This document shows positions 55,474 through 64,000 of a stretch of DNA of 64,000 bases, piece after piece. Every line of letters starts with the position of its first letter. Position 1 is the stretch's first letter. The stretch is from Thermoanaerobacterium aotearoense (GTDB lineage Bacteria > Bacillota > Thermoanaerobacteria > Thermoanaerobacterales > Thermoanaerobacteraceae). The notes beneath the pieces were generated by a model. That model searched no databases. It was given only the letters and a program-made list of their open reading frames with translations, and was not told the origin of the DNA. The stretch is from NCBI RefSeq assembly GCF_009905255.1, contig NZ_CP047602.1, forward strand, positions 1,909,501-1,973,500. Reading direction: 5' to 3'. Both the position numbers and the translations under genes were made by a program.

Positions 55474-57610
55474 CAGAAATAATCCTCCTTGATGAATATT
55501 TATAGACTTTAAGCGAATTGGCCAACACGATCATCTGATTAATGCTGTGCAGCATTGCTGCCATAAATGGATTCACTTTGCCAAAAAGCGTCATGATGTA
55601 TTCTACATAGCTCATCATCGATGCTATAACATGATTTTGATTTATCACTTCCTTTGAATACCTTGATAGCTCTATCAAATACGGTATTTTTAAAGGGTTT
55701 TCGTCGATTACAGCCACATCGAGGGCTTTTAATATCTTCTTACTTATGGGCCTTCCCAAAATGATTCCAACATCAGCGCTTCTCATCGCCTTCACATCAT
55801 TTAGTCCATCGCCGACCATTACGACAGTTCTGCCATCATCCTTTTGCCTTTTTACAAAATTCTTCTTCTCATCAGGCGATACACTGCTAAACGCATTTAC
55901 TATACCTAATTCATAAGCCACTCTATCTGTGGGTTCTTTATCATCACCTGATAAAATATAGATACCATCATCGTTAAAGCCTAATGATCGTGTAAATTCT
56001 ACTGCAGCTTTGCTTTTCTTCTTAAGCACGTCTTTCATTCCGATGACGCCAATAGCATTCCCATCAACAGCAACGTATATCACACCTCTATTTAGGTTTT
56101 TTAAAACATTGCTGAGATCCTCCACATCATGTAGATCAATGTTGTTTATCTCCATAAACCTTTCGTTGCCAACGTGCAATTGTTTCCCATCTACATAAGC
56201 AAAAGCACCCATGCTTTTGACTTCTTTGCCATGAGAAAAATCTTCTACTTTTATTCCCATATCATCTGCTTTTTTAATTATAGACAATGCTACAGGATGT
56301 ATGACACCAGATTCTGCAGACGCAGCTATCTTTAATATATGATTTTTGTCAGTATTTGATGACGGCAAAATTTCGCTTACAATAGGTCTGCCTTCCGTAA
56401 GAGTTCCCGTTTTGTCAAAAATCAGCACATCAGCTTTTGCCATATTTTCGATTGCAGATGAACTTTTTATCAATATACCTCTCTTCGCCGCATTTTTGAC
56501 AGCTATGCCGTAGACACCAGTAGAACCATGTGCAAAAGTACATGGACATAAAACAAGCATTGATGATATTCCCTTCAATATATCATTTGTATAAAGCGCC
56601 ACAAGCCCTGTAATGATAAAAGACAGCGGTATAATTTTGTTGATATATACATCAGCAGTATTTGTAATATACTTCTCCTTTGATTCTAATTCCACAATCT
56701 TGTACAGATCTTCTATGCTTTCATTTGCCTCAATATCAGTTATTCTGCCCTTTACTTCTCCATCGACGATCAAAGATGATTCTACGATTTTATCGCCTTT
56801 TTGCTTTTTGACGTACTTTACTTTTCCTCGTATATACTTTTCATCTACAATTGCACTGCCTTCAACTACTTCGCATTCATACGGCGCCACATCACCTTTT
56901 TTAAGCGAAATCACATCGCCTTCATTAAGCTCCTCTACAGGCACTTCTATTTCTCTTCCTTCTAATGCCATCCACACTTTACCTGGCTTTAATTTAAGGA
57001 AGCTTTCAAGTGCTTTTTTATTATAGTGTATGTTTAACGAGTGAATAAGGACACTTAAATTGACGAGAAAAATTACCACAAGCCCTAATATGCTTTCTCT
57101 TATAAAAAGCATTATAGTTGTAGCAACTGTTATCATCAAATCGCCATTTATTTTGTGTTCCTTAAACAGTGTATTTATGCCACTTCTAAATATTGGGTAT
57201 CCAGCCACAATCGACACAATTGATGACATGCTTAATAACCCATAATGGCCGCTTAACGGCGATTTACCAGCAAATATGCGCTTTAATGCGGTGTAAATCG
57301 TAGCAGCCAATGGCATAAATACCATCACAAATTGAGTCTTAAGCGGTAAATCTTCTGGTTCATACGGCTTTACATTATCATCTACATTATCTTTGAAAAT
57401 AGCATTTATGATTTCTCTTTTTATTTCTTCTATTGTCTTGCCTTCGTATTTGACAAGCACTTTTCCAGTAACACTGCTGGCACTTATATATTTGATCCCT
57501 TTAGATCTTTTTAAATAATGATTAATCTTTTTCTCAATGGATTTGTCTTTGTAAAGTACATCAAAGCTTAATCGTGCTAATCCAGGCAGCGAAAAAATCT
57601 CTCTTATCAT
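55415..57610 (-). CDS. P1B-type ATPase with degenerate metal-binding N-terminus
   Basis: 731-aa heavy-metal ATPase. Residues about 1-70 have the heavy-metal-domain-like pattern but no CxxC (KGIKYISASSVTGKVLVKYE). About eight membrane helices follow. The membrane metal site CPC is at 355-357 (VLCPCTFAHGSTG). The phosphorylated Asp399 lies in FDKTGTLTEG, with GVIHPVALS and GDGLNDVKAM present. GGAGG seven bases before the ATG at 57610 decides the start. The gene lies in an operon with single-helix proteins. The ion is unknown: CPC alone is seen in copper pumps, but the absent CxxC and the GSTGVYG sequence after CPC differ from CopA. A ferrosome-type (P1B-6) role is one hypothesis. Confidence 0.85.
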   Translation of the reverse strand: MIREIFSLPGLARLSFDVLYKDKSIEKKINHYLKRSKGIKYISASSVTGKVLVKYEGKTIEEIKREIINAIFKDNVDDNVKPYEPEDLPLKTQFVMVFMPLAATIYTALKRIFAGKSPLSGHYGLLSMSSIVSIVAGYPIFRSGINTLFKEHKINGDLMITVATTIMLFIRESILGLVVIFLVNLSVLIHSLNIHYNKKALESFLKLKPGKVWMALEGREIEVPVEELNEGDVISLKKGDVAPYECEVVEGSAIVDEKYIRGKVKYVKKQKGDKIVESSLIVDGEVKGRITDIEANESIEDLYKIVELESKEKYITNTADVYINKIIPLSFIITGLVALYTNDILKGISSMLVLCPCTFAHGSTGVYGIAVKNAAKRGILIKSSSAIENMAKADVLIFDKTGTLTEGRPIVSEILPSSNTDKNHILKIAASAESGVIHPVALSIIKKADDMGIKVEDFSHGKEVKSMGAFAYVDGKQLHVGNERFMEINNIDLHDVEDLSNVLKNLNRGVIYVAVDGNAIGVIGMKDVLKKKSKAAVEFTRSLGFNDDGIYILSGDDKEPTDRVAYELGIVNAFSSVSPDEKKNFVKRQKDDGRTVVMVGDGLNDVKAMRSADVGIILGRPISKKILKALDVAVIDENPLKIPYLIELSRYSKEVINQNHVIASMMSYVEYIMTLFGKVNPFMAAMLHSINQMIVLANSLKVYKYSSRRIISDGRNEKEIRRSFESFTTDG

Positions 57611-57642
57611 GTCAAATCCTCCAAATACACGCATAATCCCTC

Positions 57643-57879
57643 TTATGAGGGATTATCTGCTGTTTCAGGCTGTGTCTTTATTTTTGATTGAGTATGTTGA
57701 TACTGGGCTTCGGCTATTATGTCTTCTACTTCTTCTTTCACGTTTATAGCCAATTCTTTGCCTTTATCGGCAAGAATCATGGCAGTGCCTACAAGCCCTA
57801 CCGCTAATTTCTTTGCCGGCTTCGCCAATAAAAGTGCTATTCCCAATGCTCCTACGCCAATCCAAAATTCTTTGCTCAT
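57643..57879 (-). CDS. Small one-helix membrane protein, first gene of ATPase operon
   Basis: 78-aa protein: helix EFWIGVGALGIALLLAKPAK, basic turn, second hydrophobic/amphipathic part LAVGLVGTAMILADKGKELA, and an acidic/Gln-rich tail. It resembles DUF5132-like proteins and shares its module with 54821-55180 and the EncFtn-like protein. GGAGG seven bases before the ATG at 57879 fixes the start; codons upstream of this are not needed. The ATPase gene starts 32 bases beyond its stop. Likely membrane scaffold; not established. Confidence 0.75.
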   Translation of the reverse strand: MSKEFWIGVGALGIALLLAKPAKKLAVGLVGTAMILADKGKELAINVKEEVEDIIAEAQYQHTQSKIKTQPETADNPS

Positions 57880-58036
57880 CTTAAAAACCTCCTGTCTATT
57901 TTTATTTATTTTAACCGCCATTTACAAATAATATTAATGAAAGTCATCGAAAGCTGTCATTCATAATTTTTCCTTCTGTGAAATAAAAAATTTTGGACAA
58001 AATATTTTTATTATAAGACGTTCTGGAGGTATGAAG

Positions 58037-60898
58037 ATGGAACTCATAAGAAAATATACATCATATACGAAGCGAATCAGGTTCTCCGTAAACGGCCTAT
58101 ACAGAAATGAATTATTAGCGAAAAGGCTGGAAAAAAATCTATCCCTCAAAAGTGGAATATTAAGCGTAACAGCAAACCCAATGACAGGAAATATAATCGT
58201 TGCTTTTGACAGCAGTTTAAAAGTCGAAGACATAAAGAAAGAAATATACAAGATAAAATTCAATATAAGAGATGGTAAAGATATTTTCCCTATGAAACAA
58301 CAAGCTCAATACCCTTGGCACATCATGACAAAGAGGCAAATAGAAAAAGTCCTAAACTCAGATATTGACAATGGGCTATCAACAGTTGAAGCTAAAAAAA
58401 GACTGAGTACATACGGTTTGAACCAACTGATAAGCGGAAATAAACCATCCTTCTTTAAAATGATGTTAAGTCAAGTTAACAACTACCTATTTAAGATACT
58501 TCTTTTTGCAGGCGGTATTTCTTTTTTGATTGGAGATGTAGCTGATTCTATCGTGATAATATCGATTGTCGTAATAGAATCAAGCCTTGGAGTGCTTCAA
58601 GAGTACAATGCGGAAAAATCTTTAGAATCGCTGCACAAGTTGACATCGCCTCGATCATCTGTTTTAAGAGACGGTAAAATATCATTGTTAAGCTCATCAG
58701 AACTTGTACCAGGAGATGTAGTGATCGTAAATCCAGGAGACATTGTTCCTGCGGATGGTCGCATCGTTGAATGTAAAAATCTTGAGACTGATGAAAGCTG
58801 TTTGACAGGTGAGTCCCATCCATCGTCAAAGCACGATTTGGTGATACTAAAAGATGATATCCCATTAGCTGAACGAAAAAACATGGCTTACATGGGAACA
58901 AGCATCACCAAAGGATACGGCAAGCTTATCATAGTCTCAACCGGAATGTCAACAGAAATAGGCAAAATTGCAAAAATGCTAAATGAAGAAAGAAATGTTT
59001 TATCGCCACTTAACAAAAGCCTTGAAGTTTTAGGAAAAAACATAACAGTAGCAATCATAATTATCAGCTTCAGCATTTTCTTAAGCGGAATAATAAGAGG
59101 CAAATCCTTCTCGCAGATGCTTGGAATAGGCATAAGCCTTGCTATAGGAGCCATACCAGAAGGCTTATCTACAATCGTGACGATAGCTTTAGCTTACGGT
59201 GTACAGCGAATGGCAAAAAGAAATGCTATAGTGAGAAAACTTAATTCTGTAGAAACATTGGGAGTAGCCAATGTAATATGTACCGATAAAACTGGTACAC
59301 TTACAAAAAACGAAATGACAGTAAAAGAAATACGGACTCTCGATAAAATATGGATCATATCAGGAATTGGGTATTCGCCATTAGGTAGTTTTTATCATGA
59401 CAATGTCAAGATAAATCCAAAAGATGATAAAGACCTATATTCAATCTTACAATACGGTGCTATGTGCAGCAATTCAAAATTGATAAAAAAAGAAAATGAT
59501 TGGACAGTATCTGGTGATCCAACAGAAGGTGCTATAATCGTTGCTGCAGCAAAAGCTGGCATTGAGAATAAACAATACGAGAGAATTGATGAGATACCTT
59601 TCGACTCGTCAAACAAATTCATGACTGTCGTAGTCGATACTGCTTCATACAAGTTGGCCATATCAAAAGGAGCTCCTGATGTGATATTAAACAAATGCAG
59701 CTACTTTTTAAGGTCAGGCAAAGCTATAAAATTAGGAAAAATAAACAAAAACAAGATCATCAGGCAAAACGATGAAATGTCTAACAAAGCATTAAGAGTC
59801 TTAGCTGTTTCTTACAAGATTTTAAACGATGAAGACAATAACGTTGACAGTGATTTCATATTTGCTGGTCTTATAGGCATGGAAGATCCGCCAAAGGATG
59901 AAGTCAGTCAGACTATTGAAGAATGCCTTAGAAGTGGGATTAACGTTGTCATGATAACAGGAGACCAAAAAAACACTGCTGTGTCAATAGGAAAGAGAAT
60001 CGGACTTTTAAAAGGCAAAAAAGCAATTTCAGGCCAAGAGCTTGATAAAATGGATGACGATGAGTTAATAAACCTTATAGATGACGTAAACATATTTTAC
60101 AGAACTTCTCCGCATCACAAGCTAAAGATCGTCAGAGCTTTGAGAAAAAAAGGGTACATCGTTGCCATGACAGGAGATGGCATCAACGATGCACCAGCAG
60201 TAAAAGAGGCAAATATCGGCATTGCAATGGGTAAAGGCGGAACAGACGTTACAAGAAATGCCTCCGATATAACACTGGCTGATGACAATTTCACTACCAT
60301 TGTCATGGCTATAAAAGAAGGTCGCGGCATCAACGAAAACATAAAAAAATTTTTAAGATACGTTTTGTCAGGAAATGTTGGCGAAATAATAGCTTTAGCC
60401 ATGGCATCCATGACAGGCATGGAAATGCCGCTTACATCAAGCCAGATTTTAAGCATAAATCTTGTCACTGAAGGAATACCTGCTCTGGCATTAGGAGTAG
60501 AACCATCATCATTAAAACTTAAAAAGAATGAAAATGCACAATTGCTTGACAGCAAACTATACAACTACATACTCAAAAGAGGCTCTTTAATAGGATTTAC
60601 GACGCTATTTGCCTTTAAATACGGTGAAGCACTTAGAAATCCAGTCATCGCCAAAACCATGGCATACTCAAACTTAGTCATGGCACAGATGTTCAATGTA
60701 TTTGACGCAAGACGTGCAGAAATGCCTACACCAATATCACAAAATAAATTGTTGGTGCCATCTGTAGCCATATCTATCGCAACGCTATTGGCAACCATAT
60801 ACGTAAACCCTATTGCAAATATATTTGGAAATGCAAAGCTTAGCCTTATGGATTGGCTCATCGTTCTTTTAAGCTCCGGCATCATCAGCAGAATTTAA
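58037..60898 (+). CDS. P2-type cation ATPase with heavy-metal-domain-like extension
   Basis: 953-aa pump related to Ca2+/Mn2+ ATPases. An N-terminal domain of about 80 residues (LEKNLSLKSGILSVTANPM, TGNIIVAFDSS) resembles a heavy-metal domain without CxxC and matches that of the ATPase on the other side. A cation ATPase N-domain starts with HIMTKRQIEKVLNSD. PEGL (374-377) in helix 4 and NLVTEGIPALALG in helix 6 are P2A-like ion-site motifs. The phosphorylated Asp417 is in CTDKTGTLTKN and [10 protein letters not shown] completes the hinge. GGAGG seven bases before the ATG at 58037 sets the start. It is divergent from the operon at 54821-57879. Confidence 0.9.
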   Translation: MELIRKYTSYTKRIRFSVNGLYRNELLAKRLEKNLSLKSGILSVTANPMTGNIIVAFDSSLKVEDIKKEIYKIKFNIRDGKDIFPMKQQAQYPWHIMTKRQIEKVLNSDIDNGLSTVEAKKRLSTYGLNQLISGNKPSFFKMMLSQVNNYLFKILLFAGGISFLIGDVADSIVIISIVVIESSLGVLQEYNAEKSLESLHKLTSPRSSVLRDGKISLLSSSELVPGDVVIVNPGDIVPADGRIVECKNLETDESCLTGESHPSSKHDLVILKDDIPLAERKNMAYMGTSITKGYGKLIIVSTGMSTEIGKIAKMLNEERNVLSPLNKSLEVLGKNITVAIIIISFSIFLSGIIRGKSFSQMLGIGISLAIGAIPEGLSTIVTIALAYGVQRMAKRNAIVRKLNSVETLGVANVICTDKTGTLTKNEMTVKEIRTLDKIWIISGIGYSPLGSFYHDNVKINPKDDKDLYSILQYGAMCSNSKLIKKENDWTVSGDPTEGAIIVAAAKAGIENKQYERIDEIPFDSSNKFMTVVVDTASYKLAISKGAPDVILNKCSYFLRSGKAIKLGKINKNKIIRQNDEMSNKALRVLAVSYKILNDEDNNVDSDFIFAGLIGMEDPPKDEVSQTIEECLRSGINVVMITGDQKNTAVSIGKRIGLLKGKKAISGQELDKMDDDELINLIDDVNIFYRTSPHHKLKIVRALRKKGYIVAMTGDGINDAPAVKEANIGIAMGKGGTDVTRNASDITLADDNFTTIVMAIKEGRGINENIKKFLRYVLSGNVGEIIALAMASMTGMEMPLTSSQILSINLVTEGIPALALGVEPSSLKLKKNENAQLLDSKLYNYILKRGSLIGFTTLFAFKYGEALRNPVIAKTMAYSNLVMAQMFNVFDARRAEMPTPISQNKLLVPSVAISIATLLATIYVNPIANIFGNAKLSLMDWLIVLLSSGIISRI

Positions 60899-60899
60899 T

Positions 60900-60931
60900 A
60901 AAGAATTGAGAGCTTTTGGCCTCAATTCTTT
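60900..60931. terminator. Convergent terminator
   Basis: AAAGAATTGAG (60900-60910) and CTCAATTCTTT (60921-60931), 10-base loop, lying over the stop of the AraM-like gene and just after the P2-ATPase stop. Confidence 0.78.
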
Positions 60932-62208
60932 ATCGCCATGTCAAATATCTTCTCGATGTTTATGTCTTCAGCAAGCCTTAAAATGGTATACCTTTTTCTT
61001 ACCTCTTTTGCATTCAATAAGATATCTTTAAGGTCATCATATTTAAGTTCAAGATATGCAACATCATTTGGTGCGCCGGCGTCATTTAAAAGCTCATCAA
61101 CATACTCCACCGTCGGTACATTTTCTGATACCCACTCCTTCATCGTATCCCAATTGTCCAAAATCCTATCCTGTCTCATTCTTCTCTCAGCTTCATCCAA
61201 ATAGTAATAACCTATATCGTCAAAAATCTCAGATGATAATTTTCCAAAATTTCTATTTATCCTACATTCAAACTCATCTTTTGATTCACTCTTTCTTTCC
61301 TTCATCATTTCAATAATATCATCTCTGTCAAAAGAAAATACAGTATTGTAAAGTTTGACAGCGATTTTCGTCATTATGCCTACTTTTGCGCCATGGGAGT
61401 GATGAATTTCCCCGTTTGAAAGCTCTTTCATCTCGATGAAATGTGACAGATGATGCTCTGCACCCGATGCAGGCCTGGAATTTCCAAACTTAAGCATCGA
61501 TATGCCTGACAAAATTAACGCATCCATAAGCTTACTTACAGCACTTTCATCCTTGTTTTTTAAGCTTTTGCTGACATCTACACATTTATAAAGGGACTTT
61601 TTCACATCATCTGCGATTTCCTCAGAATAGTCCTCTCCCGTTATGATGTTACTTACATACCAATCCGCTAATGATGTGAATTTGCCGATTATATCTCCAA
61701 ATCCTGATGCAATCATGTCATATGGTGCATCTTTAAGCACTTTAGTATCACCCACAATAAATATTGGATACGTAGCATCGTAAGTCCTTTTGAAGCCATT
61801 TACGATAAGAGGCGACACAGATGACGCATATCCATCCATCGATGGAGCTGTTGCAACTATGCCATACGGTATTTTAGCTCTGCTGCTTACAAATTTCACA
61901 ACATCGTTTATTGTGCCTGAACCAACGGCAATTAAAGCCTCAATGCCATCATTAAGATGTATCAACACTTCACCTACTGCCCTTTCATCAGGCACTAAAT
62001 TTCCAGTTCTATTCAGATTGCACAACAGCACATCGTACTTTTTATCTTCCAATACATTTTTTAGAGTCAATCCTGCAGCTTCGTAAGTATTTTTATCACA
62101 TACGATCAATACTTTAGAATTTATACCTACCTTATTCAATATATTCGGAACATCATGCAAGGCGCCACTGCAAATTTCTATCTCCTTTATCTTTGTGCCA
62201 TCATTCAT
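60922..62208 (-). CDS. araM: AraM-like sn-glycerol-1-phosphate dehydrogenase
   Basis: 428-aa NAD(P)-dependent, metal-using dehydrogenase that in B. subtilis makes glycerol-1-phosphate from DHAP. The Rossmann-like loop is VGSGTINDVVKF, then APSMDGYASSVSPL, GFGDIIGK and the metal-binding His residues in SGAEHHLSHFIE and HHSHGAKVGI. Its ATG overlaps the last bases of the regulator gene (ATGA), so they are translationally coupled. The araM gene also lies in the arabinose operon of B. subtilis. Confidence 0.9.
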   Translation of the reverse strand: MNDGTKIKEIEICSGALHDVPNILNKVGINSKVLIVCDKNTYEAAGLTLKNVLEDKKYDVLLCNLNRTGNLVPDERAVGEVLIHLNDGIEALIAVGSGTINDVVKFVSSRAKIPYGIVATAPSMDGYASSVSPLIVNGFKRTYDATYPIFIVGDTKVLKDAPYDMIASGFGDIIGKFTSLADWYVSNIITGEDYSEEIADDVKKSLYKCVDVSKSLKNKDESAVSKLMDALILSGISMLKFGNSRPASGAEHHLSHFIEMKELSNGEIHHSHGAKVGIMTKIAVKLYNTVFSFDRDDIIEMMKERKSESKDEFECRINRNFGKLSSEIFDDIGYYYLDEAERRMRQDRILDNWDTMKEWVSENVPTVEYVDELLNDAGAPNDVAYLELKYDDLKDILLNAKEVRKRYTILRLAEDINIEKIFDMAIKN

Positions 62209-63323
62209 CGCACTTCCTCCAATTCGATCTCCTTAGTAGAATTTCTAATCCTTATTTCAGGTTTTATGCGAATATTTACAGGATTTGCAAAAGCCTTTTT
62301 CCCTTTTTTTATTAGGTCAAATAGAGTCGAAGCAGCAAGCCTTCCCATTTCTTCTTTAGGATGTATGATGGATGTAAGTTTTACATTGGAAAGCTCTGCA
62401 TAATCAGAGTCATCAAAGCTTACAATCGAAATATCATCAGGCACGCTGTAGCCCAATTCTCTTATCGGATCTAAGATCCACATGGCAATTTGATCGTTGT
62501 AGCTGACAATAGCCGTCGGTTTATTGACCCACTTCGAGTATATCTCGTATATTTTTTCCCTTGGTTTTGTCTTCATCTCTTCCGTCGTATAAAAGATTAT
62601 GTTGTCCTCTTTGATTTTAATATTGTGCTCCCTTAAGGCTTTCACATATCCTTTATACCTATTAAGCCCCTGGTTATCGTCGCTTTTAAATATGCCTATT
62701 ATGTTTTTGTGCCCAAGTTTTATAAGATGGTCTGTTGCCATGTATCCTCCACCTTCATCATCCTGAATGATGTAAGATGGATTTAATTCTTCATAAAAGC
62801 TATTGATAAAAATGTACGGTATCCCTTTGTTTTTTAACTCATCAAAATAATTTAGATTGATATGGGGTAGTGCGCTTTTTGTAGGCTCGATGATCAGTCC
62901 TCTAATGTCTTTCGCCAAGACGTTCTCCAATATGTCCATTTCAGTCTCAATGCGGTTATTCGTATTGAAAAGCAATATGGAGTATCCATTTTTAGCTAAT
63001 ATTTGATCAATTCCTTTTATGATCCTTGGAAATATATAGTCGTTTATATACGTCGTTATGACTGCAATATTTTTATTATCATAGCTTTTCACAGAATTCC
63101 TATCTGCGCAAAAAGTCCCCAGACCTTGCTTCCTGTAAAGCCACCCTTCATTTTCAAGGTCATCAAGAGCTTTCCTAATAGTATGTCTGCTTACACCGAA
63201 TATTTCCATCAGTTCGCTTTCCGTCGGCAGTGGATCATCTATGTTTATATTGTTCTTTATTATTAAATTGGTAATATAGTCTTTTACTATTTGATATTTT
63301 GGTACATTTTCTTCCAAAATCAA
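62205..63323 (-). CDS. araR: AraR-like transcriptional repressor
   Basis: 372-aa chimeric regulator: a GntR-type winged helix (about 8-72, with PLPTESELMEIFGVSRHTIR) fused to a LacI/GalR-type sugar-binding domain (about 85-360, NIAVITTYINDYIFPRII, TDHLIKLGHKNIIGIF, IVSFDDSDYAELS). This is the layout of AraR, the arabinose repressor. It begins at TTG 63323 behind GGGAGG; the TTG at 63317 is an alternative. The 3' end overlaps araM. The partial isomerase gene upstream fits an arabinose role. Confidence 0.9.
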   Translation of the reverse strand: MILEENVPKYQIVKDYITNLIIKNNINIDDPLPTESELMEIFGVSRHTIRKALDDLENEGWLYRKQGLGTFCADRNSVKSYDNKNIAVITTYINDYIFPRIIKGIDQILAKNGYSILLFNTNNRIETEMDILENVLAKDIRGLIIEPTKSALPHINLNYFDELKNKGIPYIFINSFYEELNPSYIIQDDEGGGYMATDHLIKLGHKNIIGIFKSDDNQGLNRYKGYVKALREHNIKIKEDNIIFYTTEEMKTKPREKIYEIYSKWVNKPTAIVSYNDQIAMWILDPIRELGYSVPDDISIVSFDDSDYAELSNVKLTSIIHPKEEMGRLAASTLFDLIKKGKKAFANPVNIRIKPEIRIRNSTKEIELEEVR

Positions 63324-63456
63324 ACATCCTCCCTCACATCATATCTACCTATATATAATTATATCGCTTACTCAGAATATAACTAAATTCCAAATCCGAC
63401 AAAATATTTATTAAATATTCGTCACAATTATTTTATTATTTAAAATAAGGTAATAA

Positions 63457-63492
63457 AATTATCACCTGAAATTATCTAAACAGGTGATAATT
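63457..63492 (-). terminator. Hairpin between isomerase gene and araR
   Basis: AATTATCACCTG (63457-63468) and CAGGTGATAATT (63481-63492), a perfect 12-bp stem with a 12-base loop starting 11 bases after the isomerase stop. On the minus strand TTATTACC follows, so it is a terminator with a modest T-tract. Confidence 0.7.
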
Positions 63493-63502
63493 TAAAAACA
63501 TC

Positions 63503-64000
63503 TTATTTAAATGGGTTCTCGTTTTTGTACAACATTGAAGCTGGCTGATTAAATGAAACATCATCTACGCCTAATAACTTCATAGCGGCGTACAAGACTT
63601 TACCTGCATGTTTAAATGCAACGCCAACATGATGCGGGAAATTCTTTTCTATCAATACATGCCTGTAAAAGCGAGCCATCTCTTTAACCGCAAACACTCC
63701 AATGCTTCCAAATGACATAGGATCTATATCAAGCACTTCGCCTTCTGCTACATAACTTCTAAGCTTAGTATCTGCAGTGCTTTGCAGCCTAAACAAAGTT
63801 ATGTCGCCAGGCCTTATAGTGCCTTCTAATGTACCTCTCGTTATATCAGGCTCTTTGTCTGGCTCCAGCAACCTGTGCATTATTCTTTGATACTTCATAG
63901 AGAAATTTTTCATCATGCAACTGCTGGTATTGCCACAGTGAAATCCCATAAAAAGATCGCTATTTTTATAATCTCCTATGATTTCCTTATTGTTTTCGTA
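63503..64000 (-). CDS. Fucose/arabinose isomerase family protein, C-terminal part (cut by window edge)
   Basis: The last 166 codons of an aldose isomerase-like protein (COG2407-type, L-fucose/L-arabinose isomerase family). The frame is open to the window edge. Visible parts: FMGFHCGNTSSCMM, TRGTLEGTIRPGDITLFRLQ, and near the end FPHHVGVAFKHAGKVLYAAM, with the His pair typical of the C-terminal metal/substrate region. The adjacent AraR-like regulator suggests arabinose use. Substrate assignment needs the missing N-terminus. Confidence 0.8.
   Translation of the reverse strand, partial: YENNKEIIGDYKNSDLFMGFHCGNTSSCMMKNFSMKYQRIMHRLLEPDKEPDITRGTLEGTIRPGDITLFRLQSTADTKLRSYVAEGEVLDIDPMSFGSIGVFAVKEMARFYRHVLIEKNFPHHVGVAFKHAGKVLYAAMKLLGVDDVSFNQPASMLYKNENPFK

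Overview
The window is AT-rich DNA that reads as a chromosomal segment of a thermophilic, saccharolytic, spore-forming Firmicute. The best guess is a Thermoanaerobacterium species. This rests on the cyclodextrin glucanotransferase and S-layer-anchored amylopullulanase at the left end, which I recognise as the Thermoanaerobacterium type, on Firmicute gene blocks (murB-PHP-rapZ-yvcK, sigY-yxl, Ku/LigD, araR), and on strong A/G-rich ribosome binding sites. The species call is recognition from memory, not a database search.

Region 1 (1-11960) is a starch locus read leftward: amylopullulanase, a maltodextrin-type ABC importer (binding protein and two permeases; no ATPase here), then a cyclodextrin glucanotransferase cut by the window edge. 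Two near-consensus promoters, one before the importer and one far upstream of the amylopullulanase, carry the same GCAACCGGTT operator core, so one LacI-type regulator probably controls both. An IS110-family element sits between the amylopullulanase gene and its promoter. Its 3' non-coding end is rich in stem-loops, as expected of a bridge RNA.

Region 2 (11962-31500) holds murB-PHP-rapZ-yvcK without an adjacent whiA; a copper-export unit (thioredoxin-like protein, CopA, small zinc ribbon) whose CsoR-like operator recurs upstream of a lone CopZ at 31 kb; a SigY-type ECF sigma operon ending in an ABC transporter; a methyltransferase; an unusual NRAMP-like transporter; PspA with a coiled-coil partner; and sulfur amino-acid genes (metY behind a SAM-I riboswitch, cysK) around a PolX polymerase.

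Region 3 (31480-48200) holds an FAD oxidoreductase, metA behind a second SAM-I riboswitch, a frameshifted amino-acid permease, an OatA-like acyltransferase, an isochorismatase-type hydrolase, a thioesterase, a sigma factor interrupted by a stop codon, an NlpC/P60 hydrolase behind a cyclic-di-AMP riboswitch, a Ku/LigD end-joining pair, a class B penicillin-binding protein, NusG-II/ApbE, a polysaccharide deacetylase with a YkoP-like protein, and an orphan membrane-anchored solute-binding protein.

Region 4 (48229-64000) holds a galactose operon (galT-galK-galE-ROK regulator-YesL-like protein) flanked by what I consider the most interesting material. This is a membrane-anchored protein with an encapsulated-ferritin-like ferroxidase motif, and, beyond the gal genes, an operon of small one-helix proteins plus a P1B-type ATPase, divergent from a P2-type ATPase. 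Both ATPases carry a similar heavy-metal-domain-like N-terminus without the CxxC motif, and three of the small proteins share a membrane module. I propose a metal (possibly iron) membrane or compartment system, loosely reminiscent of ferrosome (fez) loci. The window ends in an arabinose-type unit: AraR-like regulator, AraM-like glycerol-1-phosphate dehydrogenase and a truncated fucose/arabinose isomerase.
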